A DNA stretch of 26,066 nucleotides. Source: Nitrospinota bacterium. Its GTDB lineage: Bacteria; JADFOP01; DATKYB01. The stretch covers positions 1 to 26,066 of the forward strand of contig DATKYB010000065.1 in assembly GCA_035528715.1 (NCBI GenBank), written 5' to 3'. Shown piece by piece: positions 1-7,721 of the stretch (position 1 is its first letter; every line of letters starts with the position of its first letter). The position numbers and the translations under genes were made by a program. Below the pieces are notes generated by a model. The model ran no database searches. It was not told the origin of the DNA and saw only the letters and a list, made by a program, of their open reading frames with translations.

Positions 1-647
1 AGGTCTTTCCCCCTCACAGAAGGGGCCCCTTTGATTATGAAAAATTCTGGCAGCATTCTCTCCTGATTGCTGGAATCTCAAAAATCCTCGCAAAAGCAAG
101 TGGTTTTCATGAGTTGGGCAAAGTATATACGGTGAGTCTGATTCATAATATTGGAAAGATCGTTATTGGTCTCTTTATGCCTGATTCTCTTCTAAAGATC
201 AATGCCTTAAAAAAGCAGAGAGGGCTTAGAAACAGCGAGGCGGAAAAAATAGTTTTAGGAATGGCCCATGCTGAGATAGGAGGAGATTTAGCGAAAAAAT
301 GGAGGCTGCCAGAGGATTTTATAAAGATCATTAAGTATCACAATCAGCCAGAGTTCTTAGATGGAGATCCTGACTTAATAAAACTCTGTCAATTAATAAA
401 TTGCTCTGCTAGGATTGTAAGAGATTACAACTTCCCAAACACGAAAGAGATGATTAAGACCCTAGATCAATTATGTGAAAGACTTGTGAGTGTAATAAAA
501 GAAATGGTGAAGATAAAAGAAGTTGTAAAAAAAGAGGGGAAAATCATCGTTAAGGACTGGAAGACAAAAATACATAGTGAATTAGAAGAACTTTTCCAAA
601 CGGTTGAAGGAATCATTTCTGTCTTTATTTCTCGCAAATTAAATTAA
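1..647 (+). CDS. HDOD-domain protein, C-terminal part (5' end outside window)
   Basis: The frame is open from base 3 to the TAA at 645-647. The TTG at 114 is internal, because the upstream residues continue the same domain. The visible 214 residues include FWQHSL, then SLIHNIGKIVIG, matching the HDOD family (PF08668), where 'FW.HSL' and 'LLHDIGK' are conserved. The usual HD pair reads HN here, in keeping with HDOD being a non-catalytic relative of HD phosphohydrolases. These proteins act in signalling, often next to chemotaxis, diguanylate-cyclase or secretion genes, but their molecular role is poorly defined. The N-terminus, which could carry a receiver or other sensor domain, is not visible. 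The 3' end overlaps the opposing cheR-like gene by 23 bases, leaving no room for a dedicated terminator. Confidence 0.85.
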   Translation, partial: VFPPHRRGPFDYEKFWQHSLLIAGISKILAKASGFHELGKVYTVSLIHNIGKIVIGLFMPDSLLKINALKKQRGLRNSEAEKIVLGMAHAEIGGDLAKKWRLPEDFIKIIKYHNQPEFLDGDPDLIKLCQLINCSARIVRDYNFPNTKEMIKTLDQLCERLVSVIKEMVKIKEVVKKEGKIIVKDWKTKIHSELEELFQTVEGIISVFISRKLN

Positions 648-1464
648 TCTTTTTATAGAGACATCCCTTACTCCAAAAAGGCTTCAACATATCTTCAGAA
701 ATCCCTGGCAATTTTTCTTTATGACCAATGACAAGAAAGCCGTTATCAGCTAAGCTATCATAAATCTTTTTCAATGCCTCCTCTTGGTATTTCAAAGTAA
801 AATATGTAAAGACTGAGTTTCTACAAAAGATCATATCCATTTCTTTTATAGGGTCATCCAGGATAATATTATGAACAAAAAATTCAATATTATCCCTTGC
901 GAATTGATTAATCATATACAAACCCTCTCGATTGATGAAATAGTGATTAACCATCTCAGGGGGAATCTCTTCTAGACTGCTCTTTCTGTACTCAGCCTTC
1001 TTTGCCTTATTGAGACATATCTCATTTACATCTGTTGCATAAATAATTAATTTATTATTCTTAGCTTTACCTATCTTCTTTAAAAACTCCTCCCATACTA
1101 TTTTAATAGAATAGACCTCTTCACCACAAGAACATCCAACAGACCAAATCTTGTATTCCCCTTTATCTCTCTTTAACAATAGGGGGAAGACCTCTTCTTT
1201 AAGGTATTCGAATAGATCGGCATCTCTAAAAAGCCTGCTTATCGTAATCGTAAATATCTTATAAATTTCTCTCTTCTCTTTACTGCTCTTCTCCAATAAC
1301 TCTTTGTATTCTTTAAAAGAATCGATCCCAAGATATTCTAATCTTTTGACCATTCTCCTCTTTATGCTCTTCTTTTTAAAATAACCTCTCTTAAGCCCAA
1401 GATGAGGAAGGGTTTCTTTCAAAAACTCTTCAAAGCTCATTGAGTTGTTCTGGATTCTTGTCAT
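625..1464 (-). CDS. CheR-type SAM-dependent protein methyltransferase
   Basis: This 279-residue protein is close to the family length. It has the CheR layout: an N-terminal helical domain (about 10-90) with SRLFRD at 76-81, the SAM-binding loop SVGCSCGEEVYS at 108-119, the acidic ATD at 143-145 and IFCRN at 212-216. CheR enzymes methylate glutamates on chemoreceptors using S-adenosylmethionine. No cheB, receptor or cheA is visible nearby, so the target is unknown; stand-alone CheR-like proteins also exist outside chemotaxis. The start at 1464 has a weak AAGG-type SD; an in-frame ATG at 1440 is an alternative. The gene converges with the HDOD gene and overlaps its end by 23 bases. It is divergent from the ATPase gene at 1716. 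Confidence 0.88.
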   Translation of the reverse strand: MTRIQNNSMSFEEFLKETLPHLGLKRGYFKKKSIKRRMVKRLEYLGIDSFKEYKELLEKSSKEKREIYKIFTITISRLFRDADLFEYLKEEVFPLLLKRDKGEYKIWSVGCSCGEEVYSIKIVWEEFLKKIGKAKNNKLIIYATDVNEICLNKAKKAEYRKSSLEEIPPEMVNHYFINREGLYMINQFARDNIEFFVHNIILDDPIKEMDMIFCRNSVFTYFTLKYQEEALKKIYDSLADNGFLVIGHKEKLPGISEDMLKPFWSKGCLYKKINLICEK

Positions 1465-1582
1465 GCCTTTTTATATAAAAGCAAAATATTAAGTTTAATG
1501 TGTCTTTCCATTTAAATGATATGTCATTTTATGATGATTTTAGAACAGCTTTATTGGAATTACAAGACGAGTTCCGCACTTG

Positions 1583-1618
1583 TTTGAAAACTTATATTTC
1601 TGGCAAAAAGTTTTCAAA
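1583..1618. repeat. 11-bp perfect inverted repeat in divergent intergenic region
   Basis: TTTGAAAACTT (1583-1593) and AAGTTTTCAAA (1608-1618) are exact reverse complements around a 14-base spacer. They lie 30 bases upstream of the -35 box at 1649. No T-run follows on either strand, so a terminator is unlikely. An operator for a dimeric regulator, or a leader structure for the cheR-like gene, would fit. The role is inference. Confidence 0.55.
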
Positions 1619-1648
1619 TAGCTGATGAAATCTACAAAATCTTCCAAC

Positions 1649-1677
1649 TTGACTTAAGCCCTTATTTTTGTTATAAT
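1649..1677 (+). promoter_or_regulatory. Sigma-70-like promoter for the ATPase gene
   Basis: TTGACT at 1649-1654 and a perfect TATAAT at 1672-1677 are separated by 17 bases. The predicted transcription start is near 1684, giving a leader of about 32 bases. That leader is almost all A/T and has no recognisable SD before the ATG at 1716. Confidence 0.75.
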
Positions 1678-1715
1678 TACAACAAATTAATCATTTTTTT
1701 ATATTTGTAATCTAT

Positions 1716-3326
1716 ATGTCCATTAATCTTTTACCAGAATATCTAAGATATTGGCGTCTCATAAAACCCCCCTTTTCTCTTACTCCCGACCCCAATATGA
1801 TCTATATGAGCAATCAACACAGGGGGTGCCTCATGCGCTTAAAGTATGCGGTAATATCTAATAAAGGGGGGGCCCTTCTTGTTTCAGAAAATGCAGGGGA
1901 CGGAAAGACAAGCATCTTGTCTAAATTGATAAGCGAGTTAAAGAGCGACTACAAGGGAAACTGTAAAATCGCGTTTATAGACCATCCTACCTTTACACCA
2001 AACCAGATGATATGTGAAATAGCCAGGCAGTTTGGCATGGAAAGAGTATCTACGAATAAAACACTGACCCTCAATAAATTAAAAGAAAATTTAATGGAAT
2101 TTTATTCAAAAGGGATAAAATGTATAGTAATGCTTGATGAGGGACAGATGCTTTGCCACAGGCCTGACCTTCTTCAAGAGTTAAGGATTTTATTAAATTT
2201 TTGTGTCTCCGACTCCTTTTTACTTACCTTTATCTTCTCTGGGCAAAAGCCACTAGAAGTAGCTATAAAGAATATGCCTGAATTCTGGCAGAGATTGCCT
2301 GTTAGGTTCTTATTGCAGAATCTGGACTTCGAAGATACCAAGAGACTCATCCGACATCGATTAAGTACTGCTGGAATAAGGGATAAGGAGATCTTTACAG
2401 AAACAGCTTATGAGGGGATTCATAAATTCTCGCAAGGTTGTCCGAGGGTCATCTGTACAGTTGCTGACCTCTCTTTGCTCATTGGCTATAGCCACTCATC
2501 AAATAAGATCGATTTTAAAGAGGTGTCTCAGGCATGCGCTGACATGAACAAATCTGACGGTGTGGTTCACTATTTCCATTTTTTAGAAAAACCAATTACG
2601 AAAAATGAGCTGAGAATCGAGAAAGAAGAGGAACCAGAAAAAAAGAGAGCAGCAGAAGAACAAAGAGAGAAAGAGGTAGTAAAAAAAGAGGAGGAGAGCT
2701 CTCCTGAGTGGCGAAAATTAAAATGCTCTTTATGTGGGGGGCTCAACCCGATCGATAGTAAAAGTTGCGTTCATTGTGGAGAAAACTTTGTAATTATCTG
2801 TTTAAAATGTAATAGAGAAAATGATTTTAAGAGAAAGACCTGTAGATATTGTGGATTAGAATTTGAAAAAGCCTTCTATACAAAAGAAAAAGAATTTTTA
2901 GAAGCCCTTGAGAAACTGCCTCTTAAAAGCAGTATAGAGGATCAATATAATATAACCAGGCGTTATTATCTCCCTCCTGATATCCAGATGTTATATGTCT
3001 TACCTTATAGAGGATTATTCGGTTCAAATTCGAAATTAAAAATAAAGAATAATGGAAGAAAGAAACCAGAAACCAAAAGGTGCGGTTTAATCATAAGTGA
3101 CAAGGCTCTCTATCTCTTAAGAAAAAAAGAGATAATAGATATCCCTTATCAAGAGATAAAAACATGTAGATTAAATATTGATAAAAAAGGGGAGCGGGTA
3201 AAGAATTATGGGATTGATCTAAAAAGCGCTGATGAACAATATAGCCTCTCCCTTCCTTTTGAACGAAAAACAGCAATCTCTTTTTTGACTTTATTGAATA
3301 AATATATTAATACTAAAATAAGTTAA
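1716..3326 (+). CDS. ExeA-like AAA ATPase fused to double zinc ribbon and PH-like domain
   Basis: This is a 536-residue protein. Residues 8-280 match the ExeA/GspA-type AAA ATPase: a KPPFSLTPDP entry motif (17-26), a P-loop ending GDGKTS (61-66), Walker B IVMLDE (137-142), FSGQ (174-177) and RLPVRF (193-198). The first glycine of the classical P-loop is replaced by Glu58. A charged Glu/Lys-rich linker follows (about 291-330). Next come two zinc ribbons with Cys pairs 337/340, 351/354, 362/365 and 376/379. Residues about 425-530 resemble a bacterial PH-like fold (LIISDKALYLL, then IDIPYQEIKT). No transmembrane segment or peptidoglycan-binding domain is seen, unlike typical ExeA. A role as a cytoplasmic ATP-driven assembly or signalling factor is inference. 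No secretion genes are adjacent. The start has no SD but is the only ATG consistent with the N-terminal motif. Confidence 0.8.
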   Translation: MSINLLPEYLRYWRLIKPPFSLTPDPNMIYMSNQHRGCLMRLKYAVISNKGGALLVSENAGDGKTSILSKLISELKSDYKGNCKIAFIDHPTFTPNQMICEIARQFGMERVSTNKTLTLNKLKENLMEFYSKGIKCIVMLDEGQMLCHRPDLLQELRILLNFCVSDSFLLTFIFSGQKPLEVAIKNMPEFWQRLPVRFLLQNLDFEDTKRLIRHRLSTAGIRDKEIFTETAYEGIHKFSQGCPRVICTVADLSLLIGYSHSSNKIDFKEVSQACADMNKSDGVVHYFHFLEKPITKNELRIEKEEEPEKKRAAEEQREKEVVKKEEESSPEWRKLKCSLCGGLNPIDSKSCVHCGENFVIICLKCNRENDFKRKTCRYCGLEFEKAFYTKEKEFLEALEKLPLKSSIEDQYNITRRYYLPPDIQMLYVLPYRGLFGSNSKLKIKNNGRKKPETKRCGLIISDKALYLLRKKEIIDIPYQEIKTCRLNIDKKGERVKNYGIDLKSADEQYSLSLPFERKTAISFLTLLNKYINTKIS

Positions 3327-3338
3327 CCAAATACGTCA

Positions 3339-3369
3339 ATCTTGTTTCCTCCTTTTCATTAAACAAGAT
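3339..3369. repeat. 9-bp inverted repeat in the mutY leader
   Basis: ATCTTGTTT (3339-3347) and AAACAAGAT (3361-3369) are exact complements around 13 bases that include CCTCC. The element lies between the ATPase stop and the mutY start. No T-run follows on the plus strand, so it does not look like an intrinsic terminator. An mRNA leader hairpin is possible. Confidence 0.4.
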
Positions 3370-3401
3370 AAAAAATTCCATATAGATTTATTCAGAGATA
3401 C

Positions 3402-4478
3402 ATGCCTGAAAGAAACTTTATTAAAGATATTTCTATCCTCAGAAAAAAGCTCCTTAAATGGTACAGGAGTTCTCAGAGAAGTCTTCCATGGAGGGGTATA
3501 GCTGATCCTTACAAAATATGGATATCTGAAATCATGCTCCAGCAAACAACCGTTAAGACGGTTATCCCTTATTATCAAAGATGGATAAAAGCTTTCCCTG
3601 ATATCAAAAATCTCTCCAAAGCCCCAATGGAAAAGGTTCTAAAGGCCTGGGAAGGCATGGGGTATTATGAAAGAGCAAGAAACATTCATAGATGTGCTAA
3701 GACCGTGGAAGAGAAGTTTAATGGAAAGCTTCCCTGCTCATATGAAGAGCTTCTTCGACTCCCCGGCATTGGCCCCTATACAGCAGGGGCTATTATGAGT
3801 ATTGCCTTTGGAAAACGATTTTCTATTCTTGATGCAAATGTCAAGAGGCTTACTGTTCGTATCCTTTGCATAAGAGGCAAAATAAAGAATAGACAAGAAA
3901 AGAAGATTCAAAAATTTTTAGAAGAACTGCTTCCTCGCAAAAACGTTGGAACTTTTAACCAAGCTCTGATGGAGTTAGGGGCCTTGATCTGCCGCTCAAA
4001 AAAACCTCTATGCCCTATCTGCCCTCTTTCAGATTTCTGTCTTTCTTATAAAAAAGGACTCCAAGAAGCCATTCCCCTCTCTAAAGAACAGGACTATGAA
4101 CAGCTTGAGGCAGTCCTTGCAGTTATCAAAAAAAACGGAAGGATACTCATAAAAAAAAGGGCCTCTTGTGGTCTTATGGCAGATCTCTGGGAATTTCCAA
4201 TGGAGAAGAAAAAAGAGGGAGAAAAACATGGAGAGGCCCTCATGCGGGTGTTGAGAAGAGAATTAGGAATCAAAACTCAAAAGGTGAAATTTTTGGGTAA
4301 AGTGACTCACTCATACACTCGCTTTCGTGTATCTCTTTATGTCTATTTTTGCATGTTAAATAATAACAGGGTTTATAGGGAAGGTTCTTCACGAAAGGTC
4401 TGGGTCAGAAAAAGCGAACTGGCACGGTATCCCTTTACTTCAGGAAGTAATAAGGTTATAAAGCTAATTAAGGGTTAA
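3402..4478 (+). CDS. mutY: A/G-specific adenine DNA glycosylase MutY
   Basis: The enzyme removes adenine mispaired with 8-oxoguanine (GO repair system). The 358 residues match the family length. The catalytic Glu43 lies in SEIMLQQT, the helix-hairpin-helix in LPGIGPYTA (120-128), and the catalytic Asp144 in ILDANVKRL. Most homologues have ILDGNV, so the Ala is a mild variant. The iron-sulfur cluster loop is intact: Cys197, 204, 207 and 213 with C-x6-C-x2-C-x5-C spacing. The C-terminal third (about 235-350) is the NUDIX-like 8-oxoG recognition domain, with LWEFPMEK (262-269) and a conserved SH at 303-304 region (THSYTRF). The ATG at 3402 has only a weak SD. The gene lies 75 bases after the ATPase gene on the same strand, so co-transcription is possible. 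Confidence 0.97.
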   Translation: MPERNFIKDISILRKKLLKWYRSSQRSLPWRGIADPYKIWISEIMLQQTTVKTVIPYYQRWIKAFPDIKNLSKAPMEKVLKAWEGMGYYERARNIHRCAKTVEEKFNGKLPCSYEELLRLPGIGPYTAGAIMSIAFGKRFSILDANVKRLTVRILCIRGKIKNRQEKKIQKFLEELLPRKNVGTFNQALMELGALICRSKKPLCPICPLSDFCLSYKKGLQEAIPLSKEQDYEQLEAVLAVIKKNGRILIKKRASCGLMADLWEFPMEKKKEGEKHGEALMRVLRRELGIKTQKVKFLGKVTHSYTRFRVSLYVYFCMLNNNRVYREGSSRKVWVRKSELARYPFTSGSNKVIKLIKG

Positions 4479-4576
4479 AAGAAAAACTGCATATTCTAGC
4501 TTGTAAGGAAACATTTAAAAATCTATTTCTTCTAGCAACCTAAAAATCCTATTTAAAAAATCTTTACACTATTTCC

Positions 4577-4604
4577 TTGACTCATCTTGAAATTTCTCTA
4601 ATAA
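4577..4604 (+). promoter_or_regulatory. Sigma-70-like promoter for the glycosyltransferase operon
   Basis: TTGACT at 4577-4582 and TAATAA at 4599-4604 have a 16-base spacer (17 if the -10 is read as AATAAT). The predicted start is near 4611, followed by the SD AAAGGAG at 4621-4627. The -35 is identical to the one at 1649. Confidence 0.6.
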
Positions 4605-4635
4605 TTTTAAAAAATAGATGCAAAGGAGAAAATCT

Positions 4636-5892
4636 ATGCGGAATAACATACAGAACATAGGGTTTGTCTCCACGCGCATTGCAGGCACAGACGGTGTTTC
4701 CCTGGAAATTAAAAAGTGGTGTGATATTCTGGAAAGGAACGGCTTTAAGTGCCATTTTTTTGCTGGAGAATTAGAAACACCTCCACAGAGAAGCTTCTTG
4801 GTTAGAAAGGCACATTTTGACCATCCAGAAATCGACGAGATCCAGCAAATCTGTTTTGAGAAACCGACTCGACCCAAGATCATTTCTAAAAAAATTCAGG
4901 ATTTTAAAGAACATTTAAAATCAAAATTATACCAGTTTCAAAAAAGGTTTCATATTGATTTGATCATCCCTGAAAATTCCTTAGCTATCCCCATGCATAT
5001 ACCTCTCGGTATGGCGATTACCGAATTTATTGCTGAAACAGGAATGCCTGCTATTGCCCACCATCACGATCTCAGGTGGGAGAGAACCAGATTCTTAAAC
5101 AGCTGTGTTGATGATTACCTCAGGATGTCTTTTCCTCCTGACCTTCCGTCTTTAAGTCACGTGGTCATCAACTCTCATGCCGCTCAACTCTTAAGCTATT
5201 CGGTTGGTATTTCTAATGTTATTATTCCAAATGTTTATAATTTTGCAGTACCACCATCCAAGATCGATGACTACGGAAGAAGGCTTCGCCAGAAAATAGG
5301 TTTAAAAGAAAATGATCCATTTATCCTCCAGCCAACACGAATTGTTTCGAGAAAATGGATTGAAAAATCAGTTGAATTGGTGTGGATGATAAAATTACCC
5401 CATCCTTCCTTGGTCATCTCTCATGCCTCAGGGGACGAAGGGGATGACTATGCCATCCATATCTATAAACATGCTAAACGGATGGGTGTAAAGATTATAG
5501 CCATAGGCCATATGATTAATCATAAGAGAAAAAAAGATAAAAAGGGAAATCATCTTTTTTCCATAGGTGATGTTTATAAAAATGCAGATATTGTCTTTTA
5601 CCCTTCAGGCTACGAAGGTTTTGGTAATGCATTCCTCGAGGCAATCTATTTTAAAAAACCGATTGTGCTCAACCGTTATTCCACTTATATTTCCGATATT
5701 GAGCCAAAAGGCTTTGATGTCATCGTATTTGATACCCTTGCAACAGAAGAAACCGTTAGAAAAATAAAAAAATTGCTCAAGAATCCCAAGAAGGTTAAAG
5801 AGATGACTGAGAGGAATTACCTCTTGGCTAAAAAACATTTCTCTTATGAAGTCCTAGAAAAAAAACTATTACCAATAATTAATTCATTCTAA
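4636..5892 (+). CDS. GT4-family glycosyltransferase, possible glucosylglycerate-modifying enzyme
   Basis: The start is set at 4636, not the ATG at 4618, because AAAGGAG (4621-4627) sits 8 bases before it and the earlier ATG lies upstream of that SD. The 418 residues have a GT-B layout. The N-terminal acceptor domain begins IGFVSTRIAGTDGVSLE (8-24). The C-terminal donor domain has QPTRIVSRK (232-240) and the EX7E motif, Glu327 to Glu335, in GYEGFGNAFLE. These are hallmarks of retaining nucleotide-sugar transferases of family GT4 (PF00534). No membrane segment is seen. It is first in a three-gene rightward run facing a GpgS-like gene. By analogy with mannosylglucosylglycerate pathways, it could extend a glucosylglycerate-type product; that is inference from context. 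A cell-envelope polysaccharide role is the main alternative. Confidence 0.85.
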   Translation: MRNNIQNIGFVSTRIAGTDGVSLEIKKWCDILERNGFKCHFFAGELETPPQRSFLVRKAHFDHPEIDEIQQICFEKPTRPKIISKKIQDFKEHLKSKLYQFQKRFHIDLIIPENSLAIPMHIPLGMAITEFIAETGMPAIAHHHDLRWERTRFLNSCVDDYLRMSFPPDLPSLSHVVINSHAAQLLSYSVGISNVIIPNVYNFAVPPSKIDDYGRRLRQKIGLKENDPFILQPTRIVSRKWIEKSVELVWMIKLPHPSLVISHASGDEGDDYAIHIYKHAKRMGVKIIAIGHMINHKRKKDKKGNHLFSIGDVYKNADIVFYPSGYEGFGNAFLEAIYFKKPIVLNRYSTYISDIEPKGFDVIVFDTLATEETVRKIKKLLKNPKKVKEMTERNYLLAKKHFSYEVLEKKLLPIINSF

Positions 5893-5917
5893 AAATATTA
5901 ATATAAAAAATCTGGTT

Positions 5918-7189
5918 ATGGAAAGATTCAATATTGCTCTACTTCACTACTCCTATCCCCCTGTTGTTGGAGGTGTAGAAGAAGTCATACGGCAACAGGC
6001 TGATCTTCTTTATCGCAATTACCACCATGTGAAGGTCTTGGCTGGTGCAGGTGAGCAGTCCACAGATAAATTTCCCATAGAAATCAATCCTATCCTGAGC
6101 TCGAGAGACACAAGAGTCCAAAATGCTCATAAAAATTGTTTAAACGGGAATATGGAACCCCTCATCAAATTAAAGGATAAGATTTATAATTATTTGTGCT
6201 CCTCCCTGAAAAATTTTGATGGAATTATTGCCCATAATGTCATATCAATGAATTTTAACCTTGCTCTTACCATGGCAATGCACCATCTTGCTGAAACCCA
6301 TTCTATTAAGGTTATCAGCTGGAACCACGACTCACCATATTTTTATAAAAACTATCCTTCTTATCTTGATAATGAGCCCTGGAAAATTTTAAAGACCTTT
6401 AATCCAAAATTTCATTACATAGCGATATCTCATGCTCGAAAAAATCGATTTCAAAGACTACTCAATATAAAGGCTGAAATATCAGTGATTCCTAATGGCA
6501 TCGATCCCTTTGACTTTTTCAAATTACATCAAGCCACAGTGGAGATTATTAAAGAAAATTCTCTCTTTAGTGCTGATCTCATTTTTGTTCAGCCATCGCG
6601 TCTCATTCCAAGGAAAAATATTGAATTAAGTATCAGGGTCTTAAGGGCTATTCATGATAAGGGAATCAATGCCAAACTCATTTTAACAGGTGCTCATGAC
6701 CCTCATGGACCAATAGAAAAAAGTTATTATTCTGACCTGAAGAATCTTGCACGGAGTTTAAAGGTTGAAAAAGACCTGATAGTACTTGAGAACTATTCCC
6801 TTAAAACTTCCAAAAAAATAAAACCGGATCCGATATTTATCCGTGATTTTTATCTGCTTGGAGACGTGTTATTGATGCCCAGCCTTGATGAGGGATTCGG
6901 GTTACCTTTATTGGAGGCAGGAATGATAAAATTACCTGTTATCTGCAGTAATATAAAGCCCTTTATCGAAATTGGCAGTGATAATGTCTGTTCTTTTAAT
7001 CTAGACGATCCCCCTGAAAAGATTGCTAACCAAGCCCTAAATTTTTTAGAAAAGATACCCACGCATAAGATGTATCGCAAAGTAATAAAAAATTATGTCT
7101 GGGACATAATATATGAATCTCACATTTATCCTCTATTAACTAAGACTTGCAGGGAAAAGAAAGATAATATAAACAGAGAAAACCTTTAA
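5918..7189 (+). CDS. GT4-family glycosyltransferase
   Basis: This 423-residue GT-B enzyme starts 25 bases after the previous glycosyltransferase and is probably co-transcribed. The N-terminal glycine-rich loop YPPVVGGVEEV (13-23) is typical of GT4. The donor domain has QPSRLIPRKNIE (225-236) and an EX7E motif from Glu325 to Glu333 in DEGFGLPLLEAG. A polar tail of about 15 residues ends the protein. The two GT4 proteins share only the family motifs and differ clearly in their acceptor domains, so they probably act on different acceptors. The ATG at 5918 lacks a clear SD; translation may depend on the upstream gene. Donor and acceptor cannot be read from the sequence. Confidence 0.87.
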   Translation: MERFNIALLHYSYPPVVGGVEEVIRQQADLLYRNYHHVKVLAGAGEQSTDKFPIEINPILSSRDTRVQNAHKNCLNGNMEPLIKLKDKIYNYLCSSLKNFDGIIAHNVISMNFNLALTMAMHHLAETHSIKVISWNHDSPYFYKNYPSYLDNEPWKILKTFNPKFHYIAISHARKNRFQRLLNIKAEISVIPNGIDPFDFFKLHQATVEIIKENSLFSADLIFVQPSRLIPRKNIELSIRVLRAIHDKGINAKLILTGAHDPHGPIEKSYYSDLKNLARSLKVEKDLIVLENYSLKTSKKIKPDPIFIRDFYLLGDVLLMPSLDEGFGLPLLEAGMIKLPVICSNIKPFIEIGSDNVCSFNLDDPPEKIANQALNFLEKIPTHKMYRKVIKNYVWDIIYESHIYPLLTKTCREKKDNINRENL

Positions 7190-7235
7190 GGCTGTTTTTG
7201 CTTTCGAATAGATTTAATGAATGTAGAGGATGGTT

Positions 7236-7682
7236 ATGGCAAAAATAAACCATATCACAATTTTGGTGAAGGATATCGAGAGGAGCAAGAAATTCTACAG
7301 GGAGGTCCTTGGTCTTAAGCCTACGTTTGAAATAGATATTTCAGGTAATCAGTTTTCAAGGGTTACAGGAATCGAAGGTGTAAAGATTAAGTTTGCAGCT
7401 TTGAAGTCATCTTCTTCTCCTGTGATTTTAGAGCTGGCACAGTTTACCGACCCGAAAAAGGAGATTAAAAATAATGATTTCAGGCACTTTGCCTTCGAGG
7501 TTGATGATGTTGACAGGATATATAAAAGGCTTGTAAAGAAGAAAGTGGAGGTGATCTCAGAGCCGGTGACAATTTCTGATTTTCATCCCAAGGTAGATGG
7601 AAAAAGATTTTTTTATTTTAGGGACCCTGATAAAAATCTTATAGAGCTCTTTAATAAAAGCGATACTCTTTATTCTTCCTGA
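7236..7682 (+). CDS. VOC (glyoxalase/dioxygenase fold) metalloprotein
   Basis: GAGG at 7226-7229 directly abuts the ATG at 7230 but lies 6 bases from the ATG at 7236, so 7236 is preferred; this gives 148 residues. The protein opens with INHITILVKDIERSKKFY, the VOC signature, and has two beta-alpha-beta-beta-beta modules. The four metal-ligand positions of glyoxalase I-type enzymes are present: His6, Glu66, His84 and Glu137. Possible activities include a lactoylglutathione lyase-like, epimerase or dioxygenase reaction; the family is too diverse to choose. It follows the second glycosyltransferase by 46 bases and converges with the GpgS-like gene. Confidence 0.85.
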   Translation: MAKINHITILVKDIERSKKFYREVLGLKPTFEIDISGNQFSRVTGIEGVKIKFAALKSSSSPVILELAQFTDPKKEIKNNDFRHFAFEVDDVDRIYKRLVKKKVEVISEPVTISDFHPKVDGKRFFYFRDPDKNLIELFNKSDTLYSS

Positions 7683-7721
7683 AGACCTATTTAGGATTTT
7701 CAATCCGAGCCTTAAGAATCA

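Noticed and set aside
4618-4635. Earlier ATG for the first GT4 gene
   Set aside because: The SD AAAGGAG lies downstream of this ATG and fits the ATG at 4636.
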